Below, in pieces: positions 55,789-64,000 of a DNA stretch of 64,000 bases. Source of the DNA: Hydromonas duriensis (GTDB lineage: Bacteria; Pseudomonadota; Gammaproteobacteria; Burkholderiales; Burkholderiaceae); contig NZ_SNZE01000006.1 of NCBI RefSeq assembly GCF_004363775.1, forward strand, positions 1 to 64,000. Direction: 5' to 3'. Numbering within the stretch: position 1 is the first letter of the stretch; every line of letters begins with the position of its first letter. Under the pieces are notes generated by a model. That model searched no databases and was not told the origin of the DNA. It saw only the letters and a program-made list of their open reading frames with translations. The position numbers and the translations under genes are program-made.

Positions 55789-58155
55789 TTAGACAGCGAG
55801 GTCTTTCCACGTGCGCATAACGGTGTCGGGATTTAGAGAAATCGACTCGATGCCTTCTTCGACCAACCATTTGGCAAAGTCCAAGTGGTCAGAAGGGCCT
55901 TGACCGCAGATGCCGACATATTTACCCATGCGGCGGGCGGTGCTGATGGCGCGTGAGAGCATGAACTTAACAGCGGGGTCGCGCTCATCGAAGTCTTTAG
56001 CGAGCAGCTCCATCCCTGAATCACGATCCAAACCTAGGGTCAGTTGCGTTAAGTCATTCGAGCCAATTGAGAAGCCGTCAAAAATCTGCAAAAACTCTTC
56101 TGCCAAAATCGCATTGGATGGCACTTCACACATCATGATGATGCGCAGGCCGTTTTCACCTTGTTTAAGACCTTTTTCAGCCAGTAACTCAATAACGCGA
56201 CGACCTTGTTCTAAGGTGCGGACGAACGGCACCATGATTTCAACATTGGTCAAGCCCATGTCGTCGCGGACGCGTTTCATCGCTTCGCACTCCATCGCGA
56301 ATGCTTCGGCAAAATCTTCTGAAATATAACGCGAAGCCCCACGGAAGCCGAGCATTGGATTTTCTTCATCGGGCTCGTAACGTGAGCCGCCAATGAGTTT
56401 TTTGTATTCATTGGATTTGAAGTCGGACAGACGGACGATGACAGGTTTTGGATAGAATGCCGCACCAATGGTGGCGACACCTTCAGTGACTTTATCAACG
56501 TAGAATGCGCGTGGGTTGGCGTGCCCACGAGCCACCGATTCAACCGCCTTTTTCAAGTCAGAATCAATATTGGGGTATTCCAAAATCGCTTTTGGATGTA
56601 CGCCGATATTGTTGTTGATGACAAATTCTAAACGCGCCAAGCCTACGCCTTTGTTTGGAATTTGGCAGAAGTTGAATGCGAGTTGCGGGTTGCCGACATT
56701 CATCATGATTTTGGTTTTGATTTCAGGCAACTCACCACGTTCAACTTCAGACACTTCCATGTCTAAAATGCCGTCATAAATTTTGCCTTCGTCACCTTCG
56801 GCGCAAGATACGGTAACGAGCATGCCGTCTTTGAGTACGTCAGTGGCGTCTGTACAACCCACCACCGCAGGCACACCCAACTCTCGAGCGATAATCGCGG
56901 CGTGGCAGGTGCGTCCACCCCGATTGGTGACAATCGCGGCGGCGCGTTTCATGACGGGTTCCCAGTTGGGGTCGGTCATGTCGGCGACGAGGATGTCTCC
57001 AGGTTGGACGCGCTCCATTTCAGATGGATCCATGATAACGCGCACTGCACCTGTGCCAATTTTTTGACCAATGGCGCGCCCTGTTGTGAGTACGGATGCG
57101 CTGCCTTTGAGCGCGTAGCTCATTTCGGCTTTATTGCCTTGTTGACTTTTAACTGTTTCGGGGCGTGCTTGCAAGATGTAAATTTTGCCGTCACGACCGT
57201 CTTTGCCCCATTCGATGTCCATTGGGCGGCCGTAGTGCTTTTCAATGATGACAGCGTATTTCGCCAACTCGTTCACATCTTCGTCTGTAATGGAGTAACG
57301 ATTGCGCTGTTCTAAAGGCACGTCCACGGTTTTGACACGACCTTCTTCGCCCGCCTGTGTGAATTCCATTTTAATGAGCTTAGAGCCAATCGAACGGCGT
57401 ATGATGGCTTCTTTGCCTTGCGCTAAGGTGGGCTTAAATACATAAAATTCGTCGGGGTTGACCGCGCCTTGAACGACGGTTTCGCCCAAGCCATAGCTTG
57501 AGGTGATGAAGACCACTTGGTCAAAACCCGATTCGGTGTCGATGGTGAACATCACACCTGATGAACCAACATCGGAGCGCACCATGCGCTGTACGCCCGC
57601 TGACAAAGCAACTTCGGCGTGAGTAAAGCCTTTGTGTACGCGGTAGGCTATGGCGCGGTCGTTGTACAGTGAGGCGAAGACGTGTTTGATTTTGTCCAGT
57701 ACGTCATCGATGCCCGCGACGTTGAGGTAGCTTTCTTGCTGACCTGCGAATGAGGCGTCGGGCAAGTCTTCGGCGGTGGCTGATGAGCGCACGGCGAATG
57801 AGGCATCGGCGGCATCATTTTTTGTTAATTCGGCGAATGAGGTGCGAATGTCTTGTTCTAACGCGGGTTGCAACGGTGCTTCTACAACCCATTGACGGAT
57901 GTCTGCACCTGCGGCGGCCAACGCACGCACGTCCTCAATGTCCAAGCCTTCTAAACGCTCTGCAATTTTTTGCGTCAAGTTGTTGTGTGTCAAGAAGTCT
58001 CGAAAGGCTTGTGCCGTGGTCGCAAAACCAGTTGGCACGCGCACGCCCGCAGTCGCGAGCTGAGAAATCATTTCGCCTAAAGAAGAATTCTTACCGCCGA
58101 CCGAATCGACGTCTTCTTTGCGTAATTGCTCAAACGGCAATACATTGTGGTTCAT
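55789..58155 (-). CDS. ppsA: Phosphoenolpyruvate synthase
   Basis: A 788-residue enzyme making PEP from pyruvate and ATP for gluconeogenesis. The N-terminal ATP-binding domain has [11 protein letters not shown] (about residues 19-29) and [20 protein letters not shown]. The swivelling domain carries the catalytic His in [14 protein letters not shown] (about residue 416). The C-terminal barrel has [23 protein letters not shown] lies 6 bases from the ATG at 58155; the ATG at 58158 is the alternative. It is divergent from ppsR. Confidence 0.97.
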   Translation of the reverse strand: MNHNVLPFEQLRKEDVDSVGGKNSSLGEMISQLATAGVRVPTGFATTAQAFRDFLTHNNLTQKIAERLEGLDIEDVRALAAAGADIRQWVVEAPLQPALEQDIRTSFAELTKNDAADASFAVRSSATAEDLPDASFAGQQESYLNVAGIDDVLDKIKHVFASLYNDRAIAYRVHKGFTHAEVALSAGVQRMVRSDVGSSGVMFTIDTESGFDQVVFITSSYGLGETVVQGAVNPDEFYVFKPTLAQGKEAIIRRSIGSKLIKMEFTQAGEEGRVKTVDVPLEQRNRYSITDEDVNELAKYAVIIEKHYGRPMDIEWGKDGRDGKIYILQARPETVKSQQGNKAEMSYALKGSASVLTTGRAIGQKIGTGAVRVIMDPSEMERVQPGDILVADMTDPNWEPVMKRAAAIVTNRGGRTCHAAIIARELGVPAVVGCTDATDVLKDGMLVTVSCAEGDEGKIYDGILDMEVSEVERGELPEIKTKIMMNVGNPQLAFNFCQIPNKGVGLARLEFVINNNIGVHPKAILEYPNIDSDLKKAVESVARGHANPRAFYVDKVTEGVATIGAAFYPKPVIVRLSDFKSNEYKKLIGGSRYEPDEENPMLGFRGASRYISEDFAEAFAMECEAMKRVRDDMGLTNVEIMVPFVRTLEQGRRVIELLAEKGLKQGENGLRIIMMCEVPSNAILAEEFLQIFDGFSIGSNDLTQLTLGLDRDSGMELLAKDFDERDPAVKFMLSRAISTARRMGKYVGICGQGPSDHLDFAKWLVEEGIESISLNPDTVMRTWKDLAV

Positions 58156-58177
58156 CATAAGCTCCAAAAGTTAAAAG

Positions 58178-58252
58178 GTTAGGCAAACAATCGAAGGGCG
58201 ACATTACGCGTGACATGGCGGTGACGCCGAGGATGTTGATTGTTTGCCTAAC
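58178..58252. promoter_or_regulatory. Paired 15-base inverted sites in the ppsA/ppsR divergent region
   Basis: GTTAGGCAAACAATC (58178-58192) and its exact reverse complement GATTGTTTGCCTAAC (58238-58252) are 45 bases apart in the 250-base gap between ppsA and ppsR. One copy faces each gene. They look like a symmetrical operator or duplicated control site. The remaining part up to 58406 holds no recognised element beyond A/T-rich -10-like sequences. Confidence 0.65.
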
Positions 58253-58406
58253 ATTTCAGTCGAAAGCGAGCACAGGCGAGCAAATTGCTGAACATTTTAC
58301 CGCGTTAAATCGCTTCATGCACCTGTTTTATAACGATTTTTGCGCGTACAATGATGGCGATTCTTTGTATTTTTCTGTCGACTTTTACTTTTCATTCAAA
58401 ACAACC

Positions 58407-59225
58407 ATGAGCACAACACTTCGCAACGTCATCATTGTCTCGGATGGCACGGGCATCACCGCCGAGAACTTCGCCCATTCATTATTGGCGCAGTTTGAAA
58501 TCACCATTAAAGACCATCGCATTCCGTTCATCGACTCGGTCGAAAAGGCGCATCAAGCCGTGCAAAAAATCAAGGACATCGCGGCTCATTCCGTTGCGCG
58601 TCCAATGGTGTTCACAACTTTGGTCAATGAGGACATTAACCGTGTGGTGCACTCGTGCGAGCAGGCTTATTTCATTGATTTGTTCACCACTTTTGTTGCG
58701 CCTTTGGAGCAGGAGTTGGGCTTAAAATCGAACCACAGCATCAACCGTTTACACCACAACGCCGATTCAAATGCGTACCGCGACCGCATTGAAGCGATTA
58801 ATTTTTCGCTGGCGCATGACGACGGTCAGACGTATAAAAGCCTTGATGAGGCGGATGTCATTTTGGTGGGCGTGTCTCGCAGCGGTAAAACACCAACCAG
58901 CTTATATTTAGCGATGCAATATGGCATTAAGGCGGCGAACTGTCCGTTGATTCCAGAGGATTTTGAGCGCGGCAGCCTACCAAGTAATTTATTACCGTAT
59001 CGCCATAAGTTATTTGGCTTGTCGATTGAGCCGCAACGCTTGTCTGAAATTCGCAACGAGCGTCGCCCTGGCAGTAAGTACGCATCGATTGAAAATTGTC
59101 GTTATGAGGTCAATGAAATTGAAAAGATGATGAAGCGCAATGGCATTCCGTCTTCATCTTCGACCCATAAGTCGATTGAAGAAATCGCCACGACTATTTT
59201 GCAAGAAGTTAAAATTGAACGCTAA
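58407..59225 (+). CDS. ppsR: PEP synthase regulatory protein (kinase/pyrophosphorylase)
   Basis: A 272-residue bifunctional enzyme that inactivates PpsA by ADP-dependent phosphorylation and reactivates it by pyrophosphorolysis. The start MSTTLRNVIIVSDGTGITAE and the nucleotide loop VGVSRSGKTPTSLYLA (about residues 151-166) are typical. The open frame extends upstream to 58215, but the family begins at this ATG. It is paired with its target gene across the divergent region. Confidence 0.95.
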   Translation: MSTTLRNVIIVSDGTGITAENFAHSLLAQFEITIKDHRIPFIDSVEKAHQAVQKIKDIAAHSVARPMVFTTLVNEDINRVVHSCEQAYFIDLFTTFVAPLEQELGLKSNHSINRLHHNADSNAYRDRIEAINFSLAHDDGQTYKSLDEADVILVGVSRSGKTPTSLYLAMQYGIKAANCPLIPEDFERGSLPSNLLPYRHKLFGLSIEPQRLSEIRNERRPGSKYASIENCRYEVNEIEKMMKRNGIPSSSSTHKSIEEIATTILQEVKIER

Positions 59226-59269
59226 CCTTGCCGCATCGATAACACTTTCCACATAGAACGATTGAGATT

Positions 59270-60559
59270 ATGAACCAAAACCAAATCCTTTTTGACCGCG
59301 CCAGTAAAACGTCACCAGGTGGTGTCAATTCGCCTGTTCGCGCGTTTCGCTCTGTCGGCGGCACGCCCCGCTTCATCAAACGCGCACAAGACGCTTATTT
59401 TTGGGATGAAAACGATGTGCGTTACATTGATTACATTGGCTCATGGGGGCCAATTATTGTTGGGCATGCGCATCCTAACGTGGTTAAAGCCGTGCAAGAA
59501 GCAGCGGCAAAAGGCTTGGGCTTCGGCACGCCCACTCGCGCTGAAGTCGAGATGGCTGAATTGTTATGCGACATGTTGCCCAGCCTTGAACAGGTGCGCT
59601 TAGTCTCGAGCGGGACGGAAGCAACCATGAGCGCGATTCGTTTGGCGCGCGGCTTTACGGGACGTGATGTGTTGGTGAAGTTTGAGGGCTGCTATCATGG
59701 GCACTCCGATAGTTTATTGGTTAAGGCGGGTTCGGGCTTGTTGACATTGGGCAATCCAAGTTCGGCGGGCGTGCCTGTCGCCGTTTCCAAAGACACGTTG
59801 GTATTGCCTTATAACGATGTGGATGCGCTCAAAACTTTGTTTAAAGACAAAGGCGATACACTCGCGGCGGTGATTCTCGAACCGATTGCGGGGAATATGA
59901 ATTTTGTGCGGGCGCGACCTGAGTTCATGCGCACTTTGCGTGAGTTATGCACCGAATATGGCACTGTGCTCATCATTGATGAAGTCATGACGGGCTTTCG
60001 CGTTGGGGAACAATGCGCTCAAGGCGTATATGGCGTACAAGCTGATTTAACCACATTGGGCAAAGTCATCGGCGGTGGCATGCCCGTTGCGGCATTCGGT
60101 GGCCGCGCTGACATCATGGCGCACATGGCTCCTCTGGGTGGCGTTTATCAAGCGGGCACCTTATCGGGCAACCCTGTCGCTGTCGCCGCAGGTTTAGCCA
60201 CTCTGAATATCGTGCGTCAAGATGGCTTTTTTGACAACTTGCGTCAAAAAACCACCGCCCTACTCGCTGGCTTTAGCGCGGCAGCGCATGATGCGGGCGT
60301 TCCGTTTTCAACTGAAATGGAAGGCGGTATGTTTGGCTTGTTTTTCAGCAACCAAGCACCACAAAGCTATGCTGAAGTCATGGCTTCACGCGTAGACTTG
60401 TTCCCCGCCTTTTTCCACGCGATGTTGGATGAAGGCGTTTATTTAGCACCGAGCGCATTCGAGGCGGGCTTCATGTCTGCTGCGCACACGGATGAAGACA
60501 TCGCATCAACTATCGCCGCGGCTCGTAAGGCATTTGCCGCCATTTCCCATTTGGTTTAA
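59270..60559 (+). CDS. hemL: Glutamate-1-semialdehyde 2,1-aminomutase
   Basis: A 429-residue PLP enzyme making 5-aminolevulinate for haem synthesis. It has [19 protein letters not shown] (about residues 15-33), the [13 protein letters not shown] segment (about residue 240) and the PLP Lys in [18 protein letters not shown] (about residue 267). Length and motifs are normal. Confidence 0.98.
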   Translation: MNQNQILFDRASKTSPGGVNSPVRAFRSVGGTPRFIKRAQDAYFWDENDVRYIDYIGSWGPIIVGHAHPNVVKAVQEAAAKGLGFGTPTRAEVEMAELLCDMLPSLEQVRLVSSGTEATMSAIRLARGFTGRDVLVKFEGCYHGHSDSLLVKAGSGLLTLGNPSSAGVPVAVSKDTLVLPYNDVDALKTLFKDKGDTLAAVILEPIAGNMNFVRARPEFMRTLRELCTEYGTVLIIDEVMTGFRVGEQCAQGVYGVQADLTTLGKVIGGGMPVAAFGGRADIMAHMAPLGGVYQAGTLSGNPVAVAAGLATLNIVRQDGFFDNLRQKTTALLAGFSAAAHDAGVPFSTEMEGGMFGLFFSNQAPQSYAEVMASRVDLFPAFFHAMLDEGVYLAPSAFEAGFMSAAHTDEDIASTIAAARKAFAAISHLV

Positions 60560-60578
60560 GATTTAAAAGGTTTAAGCC

Positions 60579-61334
60579 ATGAATACGAACACTAAAGTCC
60601 TCCTCATTACAGGTGCATCAAAAGGCATCGGCGCGGCGACAGCACGCCGTGCGGCTCAAGATGGCTGGTCGGTTGCCGTGCATTATCACCAAGATGCTTT
60701 TTCAGCGGCTGAAGTGTGTTCAAGAATCATGATGAATGGCGGTCAGGCTCATCCTTTTTCTGCGGATTTGCGTGATGAATATGCAATTGACCAATTATTC
60801 AGAGACGTGCTGTCGCATTTTGGACAACTCAATGGCTTGGTGAATAACGTTGGCATCACTCCTGTTTTTGGGCGCGTTGACGACATGAATGCACAACGCT
60901 TGAATGAGGTGTTTTCAACCAATGTCACTGCGGCTTTTTTGTGCGCAGGTCAGGCGGTCAAAGCCATGAGCACGCGCTATGGTCACGCTGGCGGCGTCAT
61001 TGTCAACATCAGTTCTCGTGCAGCGATACTCGGCTCGGGGCACCGATATGTCGATTATGCCGCCTCTAAAGCCGCATTAGACGCGCTCACCGTTGGTCTG
61101 GCAAAAGAAGTGGCTGAAGAGGGCATCCGTGTCAATGGCGTGCGCCCCGGCATCATTCGCACAAGCATTCATGACAAAAATGGCGGCGATGCCATGTTAC
61201 AAATAGGGCAAGCCAGCATCCCCATGCAACGCATTGGCGAGCCTGAAGAGGTGGCTGAATCGGTGGTGTGGCTGCTATCAAATGCCTCGTCTTACATGAC
61301 GGGTAGTTTTTTAGACGTGTCGGGCGGGCGTTGA
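60579..61334 (+). CDS. Short-chain dehydrogenase/reductase
   Basis: A 251-residue classical SDR. The cofactor loop is ITGASKGIGAATARR (about residues 10-24), NNVGI lies near residue 90, the catalytic Ser is in VNISSRAAI, and Tyr/Lys are in YVDYAASKAALDAL. The C-terminal PGIIRT and SSYMTGSFLDVSGGR are typical. The substrate is unknown. It lies 20 bases after hemL. Confidence 0.92.
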   Translation: MNTNTKVLLITGASKGIGAATARRAAQDGWSVAVHYHQDAFSAAEVCSRIMMNGGQAHPFSADLRDEYAIDQLFRDVLSHFGQLNGLVNNVGITPVFGRVDDMNAQRLNEVFSTNVTAAFLCAGQAVKAMSTRYGHAGGVIVNISSRAAILGSGHRYVDYAASKAALDALTVGLAKEVAEEGIRVNGVRPGIIRTSIHDKNGGDAMLQIGQASIPMQRIGEPEEVAESVVWLLSNASSYMTGSFLDVSGGR

Positions 61335-61404
61335 ACAGCAAATAAAATACGTTAAAATACAATCATATCACTACAACTTCGTTTATCTTTAAAAACAAAC
61401 TCGC

Positions 61405-61433
61405 TTTAACCTTCGCACGTGCCTTGTTACAAT
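61405..61433 (+). promoter_or_regulatory. Possible bioF promoter giving a leaderless message
   Basis: TTTAAC (61405-61410) and TACAAT (61428-61433) are 17 bases apart. The bioF ATG is at 61440, so transcription would start at or next to the start codon. No ribosome site precedes the ATG. The -35 match is weak. Confidence 0.35.
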
Positions 61434-61439
61434 GCGTGC

Positions 61440-62624
61440 ATGAGTTCAACTTCACATTTTCACACACTGCACACACAGTGGGCCAAACGCCTTGAGCAAC
61501 GCGATGCGACGCAACAGCGTCGTCGCTTGCGTGCGCCTTTGGCGATTGATTTTTGCTCAAACGATTATTTGGGTTGGGCGAGGCGCGAAGACAGTCTTTT
61601 AGCAATATCCCGCACTGCGCCGAACCTTAAAAACCTTGAGCTGAACCAGCAAGGGGCAACAGGTTCTCGCTTGCTTTCGGGACAAAGGCAAGCGATTAGC
61701 GACCTCGAAACGCGGATTGCGCAATTTCACCAAACGCCTGCGGCGTTGCTCTTCAATTCTGGTTTTGATGCCAACATCGGTACGCTCGCCGCTATTTCAA
61801 ATCGCCATACGGTTTTTATCTATGATGAATTGGCGCACGCCAGCCTCATCGACGGCATGCGGCTGTCGATGAGTCGTCATCGATATAAATTTCGTCATAA
61901 TGACGTGTCGCATTTGGCTCAACTGTTGAGGCAACATCAAGACAAACCGTTGTGCGTGGTGGTCGAAAGTATTTATTCAATGGATGGCGATGCCGCACCA
62001 TTGCTGACGATTGCTGCGCTGACGAAGCAATTTAATGCGTGCTTAGTGGTGGATGAGGCGCACGCAACGGGCATTTTTGGCGTGAATCAGAATAGCGGTG
62101 AGGGCTTGGTGCAACGACTTGGGCTGGAACGTGCCGTGGATGTGCGCATTCACACTTTTGGCAAAGGTTTGGGCTGTCACGGTGCAGCCGTCGTTGGCTC
62201 ACAGTTGCTCATTGACACACTGATTAACTTTGCACGGCCTCTGATATACAGCACCGCCTTACCGCCTACCAGTTACGCGGCGATTGCTCGGGCGTATGAT
62301 GCGCTGGCTCATCCTAATTTTTCAAATGCAGAACTGCACGCGTTGATTGCATCATTCCGAGCGCGTATTGAAGCGATGAATTGGTCTGAACATGGTGTCC
62401 GTTGGTTGGATTCAAGCTCACCGATTCAAGGCTTAATCATCGGCGATGTGGCGCGCACCCTTGACATGGTCGACACCTTGCGCGCGCAACAACTGGATGT
62501 ACGGCCGATTTTTTCGCCCACAGTGCCTGCAGGTAGCGAGCGTTTGCGCATTTGTTTACATGCGTTCAATACAACCAATGAATTGGATATATTGGTTCAA
62601 ACCTTATGGCGTGCCGTTCAATGA
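61440..62624 (+). CDS. bioF: 8-amino-7-oxononanoate synthase
   Basis: A 394-residue PLP enzyme joining pimeloyl thioester and alanine in biotin synthesis. FCSNDYLGWARREDSLLAIS (about residues 38-57), YDELAHASLIDGMRLSMSRH, VDEAHATGIFG and the PLP Lys in HTFGKGLGCHGAAV (about residue 243) are present. I chose the ATG at 61440 (MSSTSHFH); an in-frame GTG at 61419 is less likely. It overlaps bioD as ATGA. Confidence 0.95.
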   Translation: MSSTSHFHTLHTQWAKRLEQRDATQQRRRLRAPLAIDFCSNDYLGWARREDSLLAISRTAPNLKNLELNQQGATGSRLLSGQRQAISDLETRIAQFHQTPAALLFNSGFDANIGTLAAISNRHTVFIYDELAHASLIDGMRLSMSRHRYKFRHNDVSHLAQLLRQHQDKPLCVVVESIYSMDGDAAPLLTIAALTKQFNACLVVDEAHATGIFGVNQNSGEGLVQRLGLERAVDVRIHTFGKGLGCHGAAVVGSQLLIDTLINFARPLIYSTALPPTSYAAIARAYDALAHPNFSNAELHALIASFRARIEAMNWSEHGVRWLDSSSPIQGLIIGDVARTLDMVDTLRAQQLDVRPIFSPTVPAGSERLRICLHAFNTTNELDILVQTLWRAVQ

Positions 62625-63271
62625 CATCACATACACCACTCGCCCTCGTTGGCATCCACACTGACATTGGCAAAACCATCACCGGGGCGGTGTTGACACA
62701 AGCCCTAGGTTGCGATTATTGGAAGCCCGTGCAAGCGGGTGGCTTGTCGCACACCGACAGCGATGTGCTGCGCGAATGTGTGTCCAATCCGCGCAGTCGG
62801 ATTTACCCAGAAGCATTCCGATTAACAACAGCGGCCTCACCTCATGTGGCGGCGCGTTTGGACAACATCAACATTCACATCGCGGATGTACAGCCCCCCT
62901 CAAGCGACTGTTTATTGATTGAAACGGCGGGCGGGGTCATGTCACCCATGACCAGCACTGAGACCGTGGCGGACGTCGTTGCGCATAACAGCTGGGCTTG
63001 TATGTTGGTGGTGCAGCATTACTTAGGCAGCATCAGCCATACCTTGAGCGCGGTCACCGCTCTGCGTAGTCGAGGCATTACGCCCCTCGGTCTCATCATC
63101 AATGGCGAGCGTCAGCCCGATAGCGAACAATTTATCTGCGACTATACGGAGTTACCCATTCTGGCGCACATCCCCCATTTTGAACAACTCACGCCTCACT
63201 TCATTGCCCAAGCGGCACAGCAATTGCGCCTGCAATTACCCGCAGCTTTTTCTCCTTGGATGCGCCCATGA
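62621..63271 (+). CDS. bioD: ATP-dependent dethiobiotin synthetase
   Basis: A 216-residue enzyme closing the ureido ring in biotin synthesis. The P-loop is VGIHTDIGKTITGAVL (about residues 10-25), YWKPVQAGG carries the substrate Lys, and IETAGGVMSPM contains the second metal/substrate motif. The ATG at 62621 overlaps the bioF stop. Confidence 0.94.
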   Translation: MTSHTPLALVGIHTDIGKTITGAVLTQALGCDYWKPVQAGGLSHTDSDVLRECVSNPRSRIYPEAFRLTTAASPHVAARLDNINIHIADVQPPSSDCLLIETAGGVMSPMTSTETVADVVAHNSWACMLVVQHYLGSISHTLSAVTALRSRGITPLGLIINGERQPDSEQFICDYTELPILAHIPHFEQLTPHFIAQAAQQLRLQLPAAFSPWMRP

Positions 63272-64000
63272 CGCCAACACCCAACATCAGCCAACGTGAT
63301 ACAGCACACATTTGGCATCCGTACACCCCGATGAAATTACGCCCGAATGCGCTGGCCATCGTCCGTGGCGAAGGGGCGTTGTTATTTGATGAACAAGGTC
63401 AATCGTACATCGACGCGGTGTCGTCATGGTGGGTGAACTTGCATGGACATGCGCACCCCGCCATTGCCGAATCCATTTATAAGCAAGCCAGCACGTTGGC
63501 GCACTGCATGTTTGCAGGTTTGACACACGAGCCCGCCGTTGAACTGGCGGAGCGATTGCTTGAGGTTCTGCCACGCAATATGTGCAAAGTGTTTTATTCA
63601 GACAATGGCTCTTGCGCAACAGAAATTGCCATCAAAATGGCATTGCAAGCGTTTCACAATCAACAACAAACACGCCGCACCATTGTCGCCCTAGAGGGCA
63701 GTTATCACGGCGATACCTTTGGCGCGATGGCGACCAGCGCGCGCGGGCTGTTCACCAAACCATTTAATGACAAGTTATTTGAAGTCGTCTTTATTCCTGT
63801 ACCGACGCGTGACAACGCGCAAAAGAGCTTGGACGCATTGACCCAAATTTTGGCTCAACAAGAAGTGGCCGCGCTCATTGTCGAACCTTTGGTTCAGGGC
63901 GCGGCGGGGATGCAGATGCACGATGCGCAGGCTTTGAATGCTTTATTTAAGGCGGCGCATGCGCATGGCGCGTATGTGATTGCAGATGAGGTCATGACGG
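63268..64000 (+). CDS. bioA: Adenosylmethionine-8-amino-7-oxononanoate aminotransferase (cut by window end)
   Basis: The first 244 codons of an aminotransferase that makes 7,8-diaminononanoate in biotin synthesis. IWHPYTPMKLRPNALAIVRG (about residues 13-32), YIDAVSSWWVNLHGHAHP (about residues 46-63), FYSDNGSCATEIAIKMA and ALEGSYHGDTFGAM identify BioA. The frame is open to the window end in VIADEVMT, before the PLP Lys. The ATG overlaps the bioD stop as ATGA, so bioF-D-A form one operon. Confidence 0.95.
   Translation, partial: MTPTPNISQRDTAHIWHPYTPMKLRPNALAIVRGEGALLFDEQGQSYIDAVSSWWVNLHGHAHPAIAESIYKQASTLAHCMFAGLTHEPAVELAERLLEVLPRNMCKVFYSDNGSCATEIAIKMALQAFHNQQQTRRTIVALEGSYHGDTFGAMATSARGLFTKPFNDKLFEVVFIPVPTRDNAQKSLDALTQILAQQEVAALIVEPLVQGAAGMQMHDAQALNALFKAAHAHGAYVIADEVMT

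Noticed and set aside
58215-58406. In-frame upstream extension of ppsR
   Set aside because: The extension overlaps the inverted operator-like site and has no similarity to the family, which starts at the ATG at 58407.

Overview
The window is a stretch of bacterial chromosome whose gene order and protein types point to a betaproteobacterium of the order Burkholderiales. The evidence is a tpiA-secG-tRNA-Leu-nuoA..N-DUF2818-Nudix order, an iscR-iscS-iscU-iscA-hscB-hscA-fdx cluster, ribBA-ribH-nusB-thiL-pgpA-pncC, a surA-like gene with pdxA and rsmA, and divergent ppsA/ppsR. Base composition is moderate, and A/T-richer single genes are scattered through it. I cannot name the genus from sequence alone.

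Layout. At 1-727 lies the start of a VgrG-like type VI secretion spike gene (cut by the window edge), with a long leader, a good promoter, a possible 23-residue ORF and a remnant of an HTH gene. From 727 to 2549 (minus) come ubiA, a CHMI-family tautomerase and a Nudix hydrolase. From 2556 to 19555 (minus) a strong promoter precedes tpiA, secG, tRNA-Leu(GAG) and the complete 14-gene complex I operon nuoA-N plus DUF2818, closed by a hairpin terminator. From 19695 to 27989 (minus) are a quinone oxidoreductase, a DUF2238 membrane protein, a DUF1439 lipoprotein, a YkgJ protein, pncC, pgpA, thiL, an A/T-rich STAS/GHKL-ATPase gene, nusB, ribH, ribBA and a small conserved-looking protein.

From 28114 to 35458 (plus) is the isc iron-sulfur operon with an IscR-type operator. 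It carries three unexpected passengers: a DUF2834 protein, an ICMT-like methyltransferase and an AbiH-family abortive infection gene sitting between hscB and hscA. Then come dapD, a putAbiC-like membrane protein and a small zinc-ribbon protein. From 38017 to 40753 (minus) are a flavin monooxygenase and a MocR regulator, divergent from a paiB-like gene, an Asp/Glu racemase and two exporters (40892-43885). From 43973 to 48928 is a threonine/glycine catabolic group (kbl, tdh, ltaE) interrupted by an Nmad2-like gene and followed by a PhzF protein. Next are benE, a SurA-like isomerase, pdxA, rsmA, ccoI and ccoS (49017-55709), ppsA (minus) with its regulator ppsR (plus), hemL, an SDR gene, and the biotin genes bioF-bioD-bioA, the last cut by the window end.

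The main theme beyond housekeeping is that candidate defence or accessory genes (STAS-GHKL ATPase, AbiH, putAbiC, Nmad2) occur one at a time inside or beside core operons, in the operon direction, with no transposase, integrase or tRNA junction visible. Second, nearly all the longer spacers within the nuo operon hold short A-run/T-run hairpins. No rRNA, CRISPR array, complete insertion sequence or prophage was seen.
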